Assembly (NCBI RefSeq): GCF_003254585.1
Contig: NZ_QJGZ01000040.1
Span: 518,481 to 582,480 of the forward strand
Length of the DNA stretch: 64,000 bases
Source: Flavobacterium sharifuzzamanii
GTDB lineage: Bacteria; Bacteroidota; Bacteroidia; Flavobacteriales; Flavobacteriaceae
Direction of reading: 5' to 3'
Under the pieces are notes generated by a model. It did no database searches. It was not told where the DNA came from and saw only the letters and a list, made by a program, of their open reading frames with translations. Position numbers and translations under genes: made by a program. The first letter of the stretch is position 1. Each line of letters starts with the position of its first letter. Below, one piece after another: positions 1 to 9,628 of the stretch.

Positions 1-1175
1 CGGACGAAAACAATCCGGCAAGTATTGGGCATATGGAAAGAGGAAAAAATTACGAGCAGTATTATGATATTGCAATCCAATATCTGGAAAAAGTAATTTT
101 AGGGAGACAGCATGATTTAAAATTAAGCTTTAGAGATTTCTGGATTAAACAGAACAATTGGGAAACACCAGTAAATGACGATGTTATTTTCTCAATTCCA
201 ATGCTGAAAAACTCTACAGGCGAGTACGGCTATTTTGCTGGAATTCCGATTATTGAAGGGAACCATCCTTACGGAAGCGCTTCAGGAACCCTTAGCTTGT
301 GCGGAGAATATCTTTATTCGTTCGATAATAAAGATTTAAGAAGAGATGTTACTTGTGCGCCGCTTTCTTACGATCAAAATTTAAATCAGGTAATTCGTTT
401 GGATTTGGCACGTTTGGCTGTTGGAAAATGGTCTAAATTATGGATGAATGATCCGTTGGGAAGCACAAGCCAGAAAGGTACGGGAATCAACTATTCTTGG
501 ATGCGTTTTGCAGATGTACTGCTAATGTACGCTGAAGCGGTGAATGAACGTTTTGGCCCTCGCGAAGATGCACGTGAATGTTTGAGACGTGTGAGAAGAA
601 GAGCTTTTGCTCAAGCAGATTGGGGAACTAAAGTAGATAATTATGTAATGTCTAAATCATCGCCCGATTTGTTCTTTAAAGCTATTATGGACGAGCGCAA
701 ATGGGAATTTGGCGGAGAAAGCAAACGTAAATTCGATTTGGCGCGCTGGAATAAATTCAGCGAAGTGATTTACAATCAATACTACAGACTATACAATTGG
801 GGACGCGTAGCCAATGGAGCTTATGTTCCTGGCATCGACCAGGTTCCAGGAAGCATTTATTATAAAAACATTCCGGATCCTGTTAACTCTGGCAGAACAA
901 TCTTAGATATCAAAGGAATTGATGAAATTCTGCAAGCTCGCCCTGCAGGTTATACAGAACTTCCGTTTGCTGTAAGCTGGTATTCATTAAACAACGAAAC
1001 GGCAAGTTATGAACCAAGAAACGATATCAAATGGAGTTTTAGAGGATTCATCAATTACAACAACGCTTCATCAGTATCTCCAACAGATCCATTACGTTAT
1101 TTATGTCCCTATCCTTCTAAGGTAATTACAGATCATAGAGGAGCTATTCAAAATTATTATGGATTTAATTTTTAA
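1..1175 (+). CDS. SusD/RagB-like nutrient-binding lipoprotein, 5' end missing
   Basis: The reading frame is open from base 3 to the stop at 1175, so the window starts inside the gene. The first ATG at 33 is internal. The visible part, about 391 residues, has the SusD C-terminal character: a segment ending in the motif SWMRFADVLLMYAEAVNE, a following RVRRRAF, and an IMDERKWEFGGESKRKFDL block, which are usual in RagB/SusD proteins. SusD proteins sit on the outer membrane over a SusC channel and capture oligosaccharides. The SusC partner and the lipoprotein signal presumably lie upstream, outside the window. The next gene starts 12 bases downstream, so the two are almost certainly co-transcribed. 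Pectin oligosaccharide specificity is inferred from the neighbours. Confidence 0.9.
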   Translation, partial: DENNPASIGHMERGKNYEQYYDIAIQYLEKVILGRQHDLKLSFRDFWIKQNNWETPVNDDVIFSIPMLKNSTGEYGYFAGIPIIEGNHPYGSASGTLSLCGEYLYSFDNKDLRRDVTCAPLSYDQNLNQVIRLDLARLAVGKWSKLWMNDPLGSTSQKGTGINYSWMRFADVLLMYAEAVNERFGPREDARECLRRVRRRAFAQADWGTKVDNYVMSKSSPDLFFKAIMDERKWEFGGESKRKFDLARWNKFSEVIYNQYYRLYNWGRVANGAYVPGIDQVPGSIYYKNIPDPVNSGRTILDIKGIDEILQARPAGYTELPFAVSWYSLNNETASYEPRNDIKWSFRGFINYNNASSVSPTDPLRYLCPYPSKVITDHRGAIQNYYGFNF

Positions 1176-1187
1176 ATCAAGTAAAGC

Positions 1188-2837
1188 ATGAAAAACTTTA
1201 GAAAAATACTTTATATACTGTCTCTAATTGGTTTAATTGCCTGCGGAGAAATGCTGATATCTTGTGAAAACGATGAGTTTAAATATCCGCAAGAACAAGA
1301 TCTGTTTCAGCCAAAATTTGTACTTGTAGCCCCTTTAGTAAAAGGCAATTCAATAGCCATTGTATGGTATAAAGTTAACGATGCGGCATCTTATACCGTA
1401 GAGCTGCATTTAGACAATTATTATAAAAGTTTATACAAATCGTATACAACGACAGACACCCAACTTTTAATGGATGACATTCCGTATAAAACGCAGTTTT
1501 ACATTAGAGTAAGATCTAATCATGCTATAGACGGGCATAATTCGCAATGGTCCTATACCAATGCTTTAACAGAAGAGCGTCCGCCGTTTGATCCAATTTT
1601 GCATACAGTAGAAAAGGTTAATATTACAGAAACTGAAGTTACAGTAAACTGGGATATTTCTCCTCAGAATCCAGTAGACAGCATTTCTGTTTCGCCTGCA
1701 CAATCTGCTGAAATTCCTGCAATTGGCCGTAAGCTAACTTCTGCGGAAATTGCCAAAGGAGAAGCAACAGTAGCTGGCTTAGAAAAAAACACATTGTACA
1801 ATGTAAATATTTTCGACAACAACAAACCAAGACGTTATGATAAGCCTTATAATCAGGTTTCTTTCCGTTCGGCAGGTCCATCAACATCCACTATTATTGT
1901 AACAAAAGGAATGGATTTGGATGCTTTATTGAGAACAAACAATGACGATCCGACCATCCCAGAAGGAACAGAATATTTCCTTGAAGCCGGTTCACTGTTT
2001 AAAATTACGCCTTTTACCATTTCAAAAGGATTCAAACTTACAGGAGGAACGGAAGGAGAACGCCCTCAGATCGAAATGAACGGAAACTGGAATATTGCAG
2101 AGGGTTCTTATTTGTCGGAATTGGCTTTTGAAAACATTCGTTTTTATCAGACTATTGACGCAAGTTATTTCTTTAATAGCGGAACAGCTTGGAAATTAGA
2201 TAAAATTACTTTCTACAATTGTGTTTTCAATTATTTTAAACGTGGATTCTGGAGACATCAAGGAAACGGAAAATACAAAGAAATTGGTGAATTTGACATG
2301 AGCTACTGTACGTTTGATCAGGTGGGAGGACACTCAGGACCATACGGAACATTTGTATTCGGTTCTGCCGGAGCTGATAATGTGAAGAAAGCCAAATTCT
2401 CAAACTGCACTTTCATGAGAGATTACTATCAGACAGCAGACAAGAACCGAAACTTTAAAAACCTGTTTGATTATGGCACATCGGCTTATCCGATCCAATT
2501 AGAATACCAAAATATTACGATTTACGATTATGCGTATAACAGGGCATTAATAAATATTCCGAATGCCGTCGGATCTACTTTAATCTTTAAGAATGTATTA
2601 TTGGCATCTTCTTGCGGTAAAGTAATTCAGGCAATTGCAGCCAATACGCCTGCAACTTACGGAAACAATTATACAACGACAGATTATCTGCTAGGTGCCG
2701 CAGCAATTCAGGGAACCGATCTGGGCATAAGCGCGCAAAATTTATTTGTTGATCCTGCAAATGGCAATTTGATGATTAAAGATCCAAATTCTCCAATTGT
2801 AACCAATAAAGTAGGAGACACAAGATGGTTGCCTTAA
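1188..2837 (+). CDS. Surface lipoprotein with Fn3-like and DUF4957/DUF5123-like beta-helix domains
   Basis: 549 residues. The N-terminus is a hydrophobic signal with two possible lipidation cysteines. Cys26 (LISCENDE) is favoured because acidic residues follow it, as in Bacteroidota surface-lipoprotein export signals. Residues about 40-130 look like a fibronectin type III domain, and about 140-230 could be a second. The rest is a repetitive, aromatic-rich right-handed beta-helix of the DUF4957/DUF5123 kind, ending in GDTRWLP. Proteins of this type accompany SusC/SusD in pectin loci and are thought to bind glycan at the cell surface. No catalytic residues could be assigned. A similar module, ending in GDPRWL, occurs inside the giant enzyme at 10512-17798. 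Confidence 0.8.
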   Translation: MKNFRKILYILSLIGLIACGEMLISCENDEFKYPQEQDLFQPKFVLVAPLVKGNSIAIVWYKVNDAASYTVELHLDNYYKSLYKSYTTTDTQLLMDDIPYKTQFYIRVRSNHAIDGHNSQWSYTNALTEERPPFDPILHTVEKVNITETEVTVNWDISPQNPVDSISVSPAQSAEIPAIGRKLTSAEIAKGEATVAGLEKNTLYNVNIFDNNKPRRYDKPYNQVSFRSAGPSTSTIIVTKGMDLDALLRTNNDDPTIPEGTEYFLEAGSLFKITPFTISKGFKLTGGTEGERPQIEMNGNWNIAEGSYLSELAFENIRFYQTIDASYFFNSGTAWKLDKITFYNCVFNYFKRGFWRHQGNGKYKEIGEFDMSYCTFDQVGGHSGPYGTFVFGSAGADNVKKAKFSNCTFMRDYYQTADKNRNFKNLFDYGTSAYPIQLEYQNITIYDYAYNRALINIPNAVGSTLIFKNVLLASSCGKVIQAIAANTPATYGNNYTTTDYLLGAAAIQGTDLGISAQNLFVDPANGNLMIKDPNSPIVTNKVGDTRWLP

Positions 2838-2858
2838 GTTTTGTTAATTAAGTGGTTT

Positions 2859-2907
2859 CAGTACTTTCATGAAGTATCCTTGTGGTTGAGGATACTTCAT
2901 TGTACTG
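2859..2907 (+). terminator. Long stem-loop between the lipoprotein and GH43 genes
   Basis: A perfect 12-bp stem (ATGAAGTATCCT, 2869-2880, with 2889-2900) closes an 8-base loop. It extends outward through CAGTAC/GTACTG arms at 2859-2864 and 2902-2907. No strong T-run follows, so it could be a weak terminator, an mRNA end stabiliser or an attenuator. Confidence 0.55.
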
Positions 2908-2939
2908 TCTTCCTTAGATTAATAGAAGAAAATTAGACT

Positions 2940-2972
2940 TTAAAACATCAAGACTTTTTTGTGATGTTTTAA
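2940..2972 (+). terminator. Second stem-loop upstream of GH43
   Basis: A perfect 11-bp stem (TTAAAACATCA at 2940-2950 with TGATGTTTTAA at 2962-2972). The T-run lies in the loop rather than after the stem. It stands 31 bases before the GH43 start, which fits a processing or attenuation element as well as a terminator. Confidence 0.4.
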
Positions 2973-3003
2973 TGAAGCGAATTATATAATAAAAATCAAT
3001 ACA

Positions 3004-4647
3004 ATGAAATTCAAACAATTGCTATTCGCCTTAGGATTATTTTGGTATTTGGGAGCAAATGCACAAGGCTGGAACGCCGACTTAGGAAATGGAAAATACA
3101 AAAATCCAATCTTGCATGTAGATTATTCTGATCCCGATGTTTGTGCTGGAGAAGATGGTTATTACATGACAGCCTCGAGTTTTAACAGTGTTCCGGGACT
3201 TCCTATACTTCATTCTAAAGACCTTGTAAATTGGGAATTGATTGGATATGCATTGCAAAATCTATTTCCGATAGAACATTATCAAACCGTTCGTCATGGC
3301 GATGGCGTTTGGGCCCCATCTATCCGTTACCACAATGGCGAGTATTTTATTTACTGGGGAGATCCAGATTTTGGAATATTTATGGTAAAAACCAAAAATC
3401 CTGCCGGTGTTTGGGACGAGCCAATTTTAGTAAAAGAAGCAAAAGGAATTATAGATACCTGCCCATTTTGGGATGAAGAAGGAAAAGCGTATTTATCTTA
3501 TGCTTTTGCAGGAAGCCGCGCCAATGTGAAAACAGTTTTAATGCTGTCTGAAATGGCATCAGACGGAACTAAACTAATAGGAAATCCAGCTTTGGTTTTT
3601 GACGGGCATAACGGACACACCACAGTTGAAGGTTCAAAAATGTACAAACGTGAAGGATACTATTGGATTATGGCTCCTGCAGGTGGCGTAAAGCCAGGAT
3701 GGCAATTGGCAATGCGTTCCAAAAATGTTTGGGGGCCTTATGAATATAAAGTGGTTCTTCATCAAGGAGATTCACCAGTTAACGGGCCTCATCAAGGCGG
3801 TTATGTTGAAACTCCAAACCGAGACGGATGGTTTTTGCATTTTCAAGACCGTTGGGCTTACGGGCGCGTGGTTCATTTGCAGCCTGTGACTTGGAAAGAC
3901 GGTTGGCCTATTATGGGGAAAGATTCCAATAAGGATGGAATTGGAGAGCCTGTTATGGAATGGACAAAACCAAACGTAGGGAAGAATTATGCGGCAACGC
4001 CATTAGTTTCTTCAGATGAATTTAATAGCCATCAATTGGGACTGCAATGGCAATGGCAAGCCAATCAGAATCCTGCCGAGCATTGGGGATGGTCTTCAGC
4101 AAATCTTGGTTTTATGCGTCTAAACTGCATTGCGAAAAAAGAAGGAGTAAAAACCATGTGGATGATGCCGAATCTTTTATTGCAAAAATTTCCCGGTGCC
4201 AATTTTATGGCAACAGCAAAATTAACTTTCGAGAATAATCCAGATGCAGGAGTAAGCGGTTCAGGCTTGATTGTATTTGGCGAAGATTACGCTTACATCG
4301 CAATTGAACAGGATAAAGCAGGTAATTTAAATTTGGTGCAGCGCACTATGAAAAGCGCCAGAACTTCTAAAGAATTGGAGAAAGAAATGGCATCGATTCC
4401 TGTCAATAAAAAAGAAGTGAGTCTGCGTGCCAAAGTAGAAATGATTCAGAACAAAGAACCTTTTGATGCTAAAGTCACTTTTTATTACAGCATTGATGGA
4501 AAGAATTTTAAAAAACTGGGAGAATCATTCAAGCCAAGCGCGGGAAGATGGGTTGGGGCTAAAATCGGACTTTTTGCAACAGGATCGAAAACTATAAATG
4601 ACAGCAGTTACGCCGATTACGATTGGTTTAGAGTTGAAGAAAATTAG
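3004..4647 (+). CDS. Glycoside hydrolase family 43 (arabinofuranosidase/xylosidase type)
   Basis: 547 residues with a signal peptide ending at ANAQ (residue 20-21). The five-bladed propeller begins at NPILHVDYSDPDV, where Asp43 of SDPD is the expected general base. The WAPSIRYHNGEYFIYW segment and the TVEGSKMYKREGYYW segment, which carries the likely acid Glu, are typical of GH43. The C-terminal part (about 330-547) looks like the beta-sandwich domain attached to many GH43 xylosidases and arabinosidases. In a pectin locus it most likely removes arabinose or xylose side chains from rhamnogalacturonan. The exact substrate cannot be read from the sequence. The next gene starts 7 bases after the stop. 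Confidence 0.9.
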   Translation: MKFKQLLFALGLFWYLGANAQGWNADLGNGKYKNPILHVDYSDPDVCAGEDGYYMTASSFNSVPGLPILHSKDLVNWELIGYALQNLFPIEHYQTVRHGDGVWAPSIRYHNGEYFIYWGDPDFGIFMVKTKNPAGVWDEPILVKEAKGIIDTCPFWDEEGKAYLSYAFAGSRANVKTVLMLSEMASDGTKLIGNPALVFDGHNGHTTVEGSKMYKREGYYWIMAPAGGVKPGWQLAMRSKNVWGPYEYKVVLHQGDSPVNGPHQGGYVETPNRDGWFLHFQDRWAYGRVVHLQPVTWKDGWPIMGKDSNKDGIGEPVMEWTKPNVGKNYAATPLVSSDEFNSHQLGLQWQWQANQNPAEHWGWSSANLGFMRLNCIAKKEGVKTMWMMPNLLLQKFPGANFMATAKLTFENNPDAGVSGSGLIVFGEDYAYIAIEQDKAGNLNLVQRTMKSARTSKELEKEMASIPVNKKEVSLRAKVEMIQNKEPFDAKVTFYYSIDGKNFKKLGESFKPSAGRWVGAKIGLFATGSKTINDSSYADYDWFRVEEN

Positions 4648-4654
4648 AAATAGC

Positions 4655-5875
4655 ATGAAGCATAAAATGAAATATTGTTTTCTTGCTTTGTTCGTTGGAA
4701 TCATTTCTTTCGGGCAATCAAGATCGGCAAATGAAAAAGAATTATCTCCAGTGGAATGGGCAGTTAAAATGGCCGATTCAGATCAGAAACGTGTTCCAAA
4801 TCCAGTATTTCTGGATGGAGTCAAATATCCCAAATGGAATTATACAAATGGCTTGGTGGCTCTTGCCAATCAGAAATTATATGATTATACCAAAAATCAG
4901 AAATATTTGGATTACGGACTTTCTTATGCCGAACAATTAATTGACAAAGATGGAAACATATTAGGAGGCTATGAACTTGATAAATACAGCTTGGATCTGA
5001 TAAATTCCGGAAAAATACTTTTTGAAATTTATAAAAAGACAAATGATTCGCGCTATAAAAAAGCGATGGATTTATTGCGCAAACAATTAGAAGGACATCC
5101 ACGGAATTCTGATGGAGGCTATTGGCATAAAAAGAGCTATCCGTGGCAAATGTGGCTGGATGGCGTTTATATGGCAGATCCTTTTTCAGCGCAATACGGA
5201 GCAGTTTTCAGTGATCCAAAAGCGATTGATGATGCTATCCTTCAAGCAGAATTAATTCAGAAACACACTTTTGATGCTAAAACAGGTTTGAATTTACATG
5301 GTTATGATGAAAAACGCGAGCAATTCTGGGCAAACAAAACAACCGGAACTTCTACGCATGTATGGGGGCGAGCACAAGGCTGGTATTGTATGGCTTTGGT
5401 TGATATTTTAGACTTTGTTCCAGAAAATCATCCTAAAAGAAAAGATTTAATAAAAATTGTTCAACTGGTTTTTGATGCTGTTCTAAAAGCGCAAGATTCT
5501 AAAACAGAAGTCTGGTGGCAAGTAATGGATCAGCCGGGAAGAAAGGGGAACTATCTGGAATCGACTTGTTCTGCAATGTTTGTGTATTCTTTTGCTAAAG
5601 CTTGCAACAAAGGGTATGTAGACCAAAAATTTCTGAAATCGGCAAAAAAAGGTTTTAACGGAATTCAAAAAGAATTTATAAAAGATAATGAAGACGGAAC
5701 TATTTCAATTTCGAAATGCTGTGCCGTTGCGGGATTAGGAGGCAAAAATCCTGAAGATAGAAACGGTTCATTTGAATACTATATTTCTGAACCTATTAGA
5801 GATGACGATGCAAAAGCAGTTGGCTCTTATATTCTGGCTGGGATCGAATTGCAAAAATCTTTAGACAAAAAATAA
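4655..5875 (+). CDS. GH105/GH88-type unsaturated rhamnogalacturonyl or galacturonyl hydrolase
   Basis: 406 residues from the ATG at 4655. An in-frame ATG at 4598 overlaps the GH43 gene and would put extra residues before the signal peptide, so the later start with MKYCFLALFVGIISFGQ is preferred. The alpha/alpha-barrel family signature is seen in YPWQMWLDGVYMADPF, with Asp169 as the likely catalytic acid, then HVWGRAQGWYCMALVDIL. These enzymes hydrate and release the unsaturated uronic acid left at the non-reducing end by pectate or rhamnogalacturonan lyases. That fits with the lyase domain encoded at 10512-17798. A signal peptide suggests periplasmic location. Confidence 0.9.
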   Translation: MKHKMKYCFLALFVGIISFGQSRSANEKELSPVEWAVKMADSDQKRVPNPVFLDGVKYPKWNYTNGLVALANQKLYDYTKNQKYLDYGLSYAEQLIDKDGNILGGYELDKYSLDLINSGKILFEIYKKTNDSRYKKAMDLLRKQLEGHPRNSDGGYWHKKSYPWQMWLDGVYMADPFSAQYGAVFSDPKAIDDAILQAELIQKHTFDAKTGLNLHGYDEKREQFWANKTTGTSTHVWGRAQGWYCMALVDILDFVPENHPKRKDLIKIVQLVFDAVLKAQDSKTEVWWQVMDQPGRKGNYLESTCSAMFVYSFAKACNKGYVDQKFLKSAKKGFNGIQKEFIKDNEDGTISISKCCAVAGLGGKNPEDRNGSFEYYISEPIRDDDAKAVGSYILAGIELQKSLDKK

Positions 5876-5897
5876 TATATCAAAATTACAATGGGTT

Positions 5898-7589
5898 ATG
5901 ATAAAAATTAAAAGCACACTTTTTATAACAGCATTTCTTTTTATGGCTTTTTCATGTATTGGACAAAAGAAAGCAACTGTGAATGCATTGGATAAAAAAG
6001 ATAAATCAAGTTTAAAAATCCCTTTTAAAATGCCAGAGGTGCAAGTTCCAGAGTTTAAAAGAGACACTTTAAATATTCTCGATTTTGGAGCAATGCCAAA
6101 CACAGAACAGCTTTGCACAAATGCCATTAATTCGGCAATTGAAAAATGTTCTAAATCGGGGGGAGGGGTTGTGGTAATTCCTGCCGGATTATGGACAACG
6201 GGACCAATAAAACTGAAAAGCAATGTAAATCTGCATACGCAAAATGGCGCTTTTGTTTCTTTTACAGGCGATTTAAAGCAGTACAAACTAATAGAATCCT
6301 ATTTTGAAGGCAATAAAGTCATTCGCTGTGAATCGCCAATTATGGGAGTTGGCCTAGAAAACATTGCCATTACCGGTCAGGGAATTTTTGACGGAAATGG
6401 CGCTGTATGGAGACCTGTCAAAATCGGAAAAATGACTGCTGGGCAATGGGACGAATTGGTAAAATCTGGCGGTGTTCTGTCTAAAGACGGAAAAATCTGG
6501 TATCCTTCTAAAGGAGCTTATGAAGGGAATGAGGAAAGAAATAAGTTGCCTAAAAAAGAAACCGTAGAAAACATGGAGCCTTACAAAGAAGCGCTTCGTC
6601 CGGTTATGGTAAGTTTGGTTAATTGCAAAAAACTGCTTTTAGACGGTGTCACTTTTCAAAATTCTCCTGCTTGGAATGTGAATCCGTTAATATGTGAGCA
6701 TCTTACTCTACGAAACTTAACAATTCGCAATCCTTGGTATTCTCAAAATGGAGATGGTTTAGATTTAGAATCCTGCCGAATCGGAACGGTAACCAATTGT
6801 CGTTTTGATGTTGGCGATGATGCGATCTGCATTAAATCTGGAAAAGATAAAGAAGGAAGAGACCGTGCAAAACCAACTGAATTTTTTGTGATTACAGATT
6901 GTGTGGTTTATCACGCACATGGAGGTTTTACAATTGGAAGCGAAATGTCTGGAGGCGTTAAGAATATATTTGCCAAGAACCTAACATTTAATGGAACAGA
7001 CTGCGGACTTCGTTTTAAATCTGTCCGCGGACGTGGCGGTGTAGTGGAGAATATTTGGATGGAGGACATTCGCATGAATAATATTCCGACAGACGCCATC
7101 AATTTTAATTTGTATTATTTCGGAAAATCTTTATCAGAAGATAAAACAACAGGCGAAATAACAGTCGCAAAAGAAGCTATTTCTGATGGTACGCCTGCCT
7201 TTAAAAATATGTATTTCAAAAACATTTATGTAAATGGTGCTGCTCAGGCTTTGAAAATTATGGGAATCCCAGAAATGCCAGTTACTAACATCGAATTTGA
7301 TAACATGATTATCCGTTCAGATATTGGAGTTCAGTTGAACTATACAAGCAAAATCACTTTTAAAAATCTTGATTTAAGATTAGACAAACCTGGAATCGCG
7401 GTAAGTTTTTCAAACAGCCAGAATGTGAGTTTGGATGGTTTGAAATCTACGGGAGAAAATCAGATGTTTTGGGTTGGAGGGGTAGAAACAAAAGATATTT
7501 CATTAAAAACCAACGGTAAAAAAATGGTTATGGATAAAGATTTAAAAGTGCTGGAATCGATTAAAGGCGAAGTAAAAGTGGTGGACTAA
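5898..7589 (+). CDS. Glycoside hydrolase family 28 polygalacturonase
   Basis: 563 residues with an N-terminal signal; Cys14 (FSCIGQ) could be lipidated. The parallel beta-helix starts with the LDFGAMPN..T.AINSAIEKC pectinase motif near residue 55. All GH28 hallmarks are visible: NGDGLD with Asp286, GDDAICIKSG with Asp307-Asp308 (the same 21-residue spacing as in characterised polygalacturonases), HGGFTIGSE, and RFKSVRGRGG. About 60 extra residues near 170-230 precede the catalytic core, as in other Bacteroidota exo-acting members. It would hydrolyse de-esterified galacturonan, probably from chain ends, in the periplasm. It lies 22 bases after the GH105 gene and 12 bases before the CE8 gene. 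Confidence 0.92.
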   Translation: MIKIKSTLFITAFLFMAFSCIGQKKATVNALDKKDKSSLKIPFKMPEVQVPEFKRDTLNILDFGAMPNTEQLCTNAINSAIEKCSKSGGGVVVIPAGLWTTGPIKLKSNVNLHTQNGAFVSFTGDLKQYKLIESYFEGNKVIRCESPIMGVGLENIAITGQGIFDGNGAVWRPVKIGKMTAGQWDELVKSGGVLSKDGKIWYPSKGAYEGNEERNKLPKKETVENMEPYKEALRPVMVSLVNCKKLLLDGVTFQNSPAWNVNPLICEHLTLRNLTIRNPWYSQNGDGLDLESCRIGTVTNCRFDVGDDAICIKSGKDKEGRDRAKPTEFFVITDCVVYHAHGGFTIGSEMSGGVKNIFAKNLTFNGTDCGLRFKSVRGRGGVVENIWMEDIRMNNIPTDAINFNLYYFGKSLSEDKTTGEITVAKEAISDGTPAFKNMYFKNIYVNGAAQALKIMGIPEMPVTNIEFDNMIIRSDIGVQLNYTSKITFKNLDLRLDKPGIAVSFSNSQNVSLDGLKSTGENQMFWVGGVETKDISLKTNGKKMVMDKDLKVLESIKGEVKVVD

Positions 7590-7601
7590 AACAGAAAAAA
7601 A

Positions 7602-8576
7602 ATGATACTATTCAAATTTATGGCAGTTTCCATTTTCTTTATGAATCTTTCGTTTGCAAATGATTCTCTAAAAGAAACCAAGCCTTACGATATTGTTGTG
7701 GATGCAGATGGAAAAGGAGATTTTAAAACTGTTCAAGAGGCATTTAATTCGGTGCCATTATTAAAAACATCAGAAACTAAAATTTTTGTAAAGAATGGAA
7801 TCTACAAAGAAAAACTAGAATTGGCCTTAAATAGAAATAACATTACGCTGATTGGGGAAAGCAGAGAAAATGTAATCCTGACTTATGATGACTATGCATC
7901 CAAATCGAATGGTGCAGGAGCAACAGTGGGAACTTCCGGATCTGCCAGTTTTATTGTTGCAGGCAATGGTTTTAAAGCGCAGAATATTACTTTCGAGAAT
8001 TCGTCTGGCCCAGTTGGGCAGGCAGTGGCAGTTAGAATTGACGGAGACCGGATCATTTTCGAGAATTGCAGATTTTTAGGATTTCAAGACACTTTATATC
8101 CTAGAGAAAGTGGCAGCAGGCAGTATTACAAAAACTGTTATATCGAAGGAACAACTGATTTCATTTTTGGAGGTTCGACCGTGATTTTTGACCAATGTGA
8201 AATCTTCTCTAAAAAAGGAGGCTCTTATATTACCGCTGCCAATACGCCTGAATCTAGCCCGTACGGATTTATATTCCTAAACTGCAAACTGACTTCAAAT
8301 TCAGGAGATAACTCTTATTTCCTTGGAAGACCGTGGAGAAATTATGCTAAAACTGTTTTTATAAGATGTGAAATGGATTCACACATTAAACCATTAGGTT
8401 GGCATAATTGGGGAAAACCAGAAGCTGAAAAAACGGCTTTTTATGCCGAATATCAATCTACAGGAGCAGGAGCAAATGCTGCATCAAGAGCCAGTTGGTC
8501 TCATCAGCTTTCAGCAGTACAATTTAAAAAGGAATATTCGATGAAAGCCATTTTAAAAGATTGGAAACCAAATTGA
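7602..8576 (+). CDS. Pectin methylesterase (carbohydrate esterase family 8)
   Basis: 324 residues: a signal peptide, then the right-handed beta-helix from DIVVDADGKGDFKTVQEAF. The CE8 motifs are all present: GQAVAVR (oxyanion-hole Gln), GFQDTLY with Asp163, TDFIFGG with Asp186, and LGRPW with Arg243. The enzyme removes methyl esters from homogalacturonan, yielding methanol and the free carboxylates needed by polygalacturonase and pectate lyase. At 324 residues it is the usual family size with no accessory domain, unlike the second CE8 domain fused in the 2428-residue protein. It is the fourth gene in a run of closely spaced genes from GH43 onward. Confidence 0.95.
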   Translation: MILFKFMAVSIFFMNLSFANDSLKETKPYDIVVDADGKGDFKTVQEAFNSVPLLKTSETKIFVKNGIYKEKLELALNRNNITLIGESRENVILTYDDYASKSNGAGATVGTSGSASFIVAGNGFKAQNITFENSSGPVGQAVAVRIDGDRIIFENCRFLGFQDTLYPRESGSRQYYKNCYIEGTTDFIFGGSTVIFDQCEIFSKKGGSYITAANTPESSPYGFIFLNCKLTSNSGDNSYFLGRPWRNYAKTVFIRCEMDSHIKPLGWHNWGKPEAEKTAFYAEYQSTGAGANAASRASWSHQLSAVQFKKEYSMKAILKDWKPN

Positions 8577-8626
8577 AGTTTTAAAAAGCATCTTTCAGAA
8601 GTTATAATCGATTAAATAAATAAAGA

Positions 8627-9622
8627 ATGAAGTTTCAAAACAGAAAATTAAAAGCAGCATTTATTTGGGTCTGGATCTTATTTCTTCAAAAGATGAACGC
8701 GCAATATTTGGAAGGATTGACTCAGGTTAAAGACACTTCTTTCAATAATAGGAGCGCATTCAAAAAAACATTGAAATACTTTCCTAATATTTCTCTCGTT
8801 TCCGAAATGCATTTTGACGCTCTTGTGCAGAAAAACGACATTGTATATTGCATTTACGGAAAACGGAAAATGAAACTGGATGTTTTTTTTGATAAAAATA
8901 AAAAAGATAAACAGACAGCCATTATACTTATTCATGGCGGAGGATGGAGATCTGGAAGCCGAGAGCAGCATCATCAGATGGCGCAGAAATTGGCAAGCCT
9001 AGGCTATGTCTGTTTTACGCCCGAGTACAGACTTTCTACAGAAGCGCTTTTTCCGGCAGCAGTTTACGATATTAAAGCTTCGATTCGCTGGGTAAGAGAA
9101 AATGCCGATAAGTATAATGTTAATCCAAATCAAATTGTTTCCCTTGGATTTTCTGCCGGTGGAGAACTGGCAGCTTTTGTGGGAGTAACAGGCAATATGC
9201 CTCTGTTTGAGGGAGAAGTGACAAAATCAAGCTCAAAATCTCAAGTCAACGCCATAATTGATATTGACGGAACACTATCTTTTACCCATCCTGAAAGCAG
9301 CGAAGGTAATGATGCTAAAAACATTTCGGCAGGGACTTATTGGTTCGGCTATTCTAGAAAAGACAATCCGAAATTATGGGAAGCCGCTTCTCCGCTGTCT
9401 TATGTAAACGCTTCAACTCCGCCCACTTTATTTATTAATAGTTCCATTCCTAGAATGCATGCTGGAAGAGATGATTTCAGAAAAGTTTTGACAGAAAACG
9501 GAATCTATTCGGAGGTTCACGAATTTGAAAACTCACCGCATGCCTTTTGTCTTTTCAATCTTTGGTTTGACCCGACAATTCAATATATAGATCAATTTTT
9601 AACTAATGTTTTTAAAAAATAA
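8627..9622 (+). CDS. Alpha/beta-hydrolase esterase (BD-FAE/acetylxylan-esterase-like)
   Basis: 331 residues with a cleavable N-terminal signal (to about residue 25). It has an alpha/beta-hydrolase core with the oxyanion motif HGGGW, the nucleophile elbow GFSAGGE (Ser176), and a late His in ENSPHAFCLF. This HGGGW/GxSxG layout belongs to the esterase/lipase group that includes many polysaccharide deacetylases and feruloyl esterases. In this locus it probably removes acetyl or feruloyl groups from pectin or its oligomers. The exact ester is not determined. It is separated from the CE8 gene by 50 bases and from the CE12 gene by 6. Confidence 0.8.
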   Translation: MKFQNRKLKAAFIWVWILFLQKMNAQYLEGLTQVKDTSFNNRSAFKKTLKYFPNISLVSEMHFDALVQKNDIVYCIYGKRKMKLDVFFDKNKKDKQTAIILIHGGGWRSGSREQHHQMAQKLASLGYVCFTPEYRLSTEALFPAAVYDIKASIRWVRENADKYNVNPNQIVSLGFSAGGELAAFVGVTGNMPLFEGEVTKSSSKSQVNAIIDIDGTLSFTHPESSEGNDAKNISAGTYWFGYSRKDNPKLWEAASPLSYVNASTPPTLFINSSIPRMHAGRDDFRKVLTENGIYSEVHEFENSPHAFCLFNLWFDPTIQYIDQFLTNVFKK

Positions 9623-9628
9623 AGAATT

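Noticed and set aside
4598..4654. Upstream ATG for the GH105 gene overlapping the GH43 gene
   Set aside because: It would place 19 residues before an otherwise perfect signal peptide; the ATG at 4655 gives the normal N-terminus.
5861..6286. 141-codon open frame on the minus strand opposite the GH28 start
   Set aside because: It is antisense to a clear signal peptide and the pectinase motif, and has no protein-like pattern.
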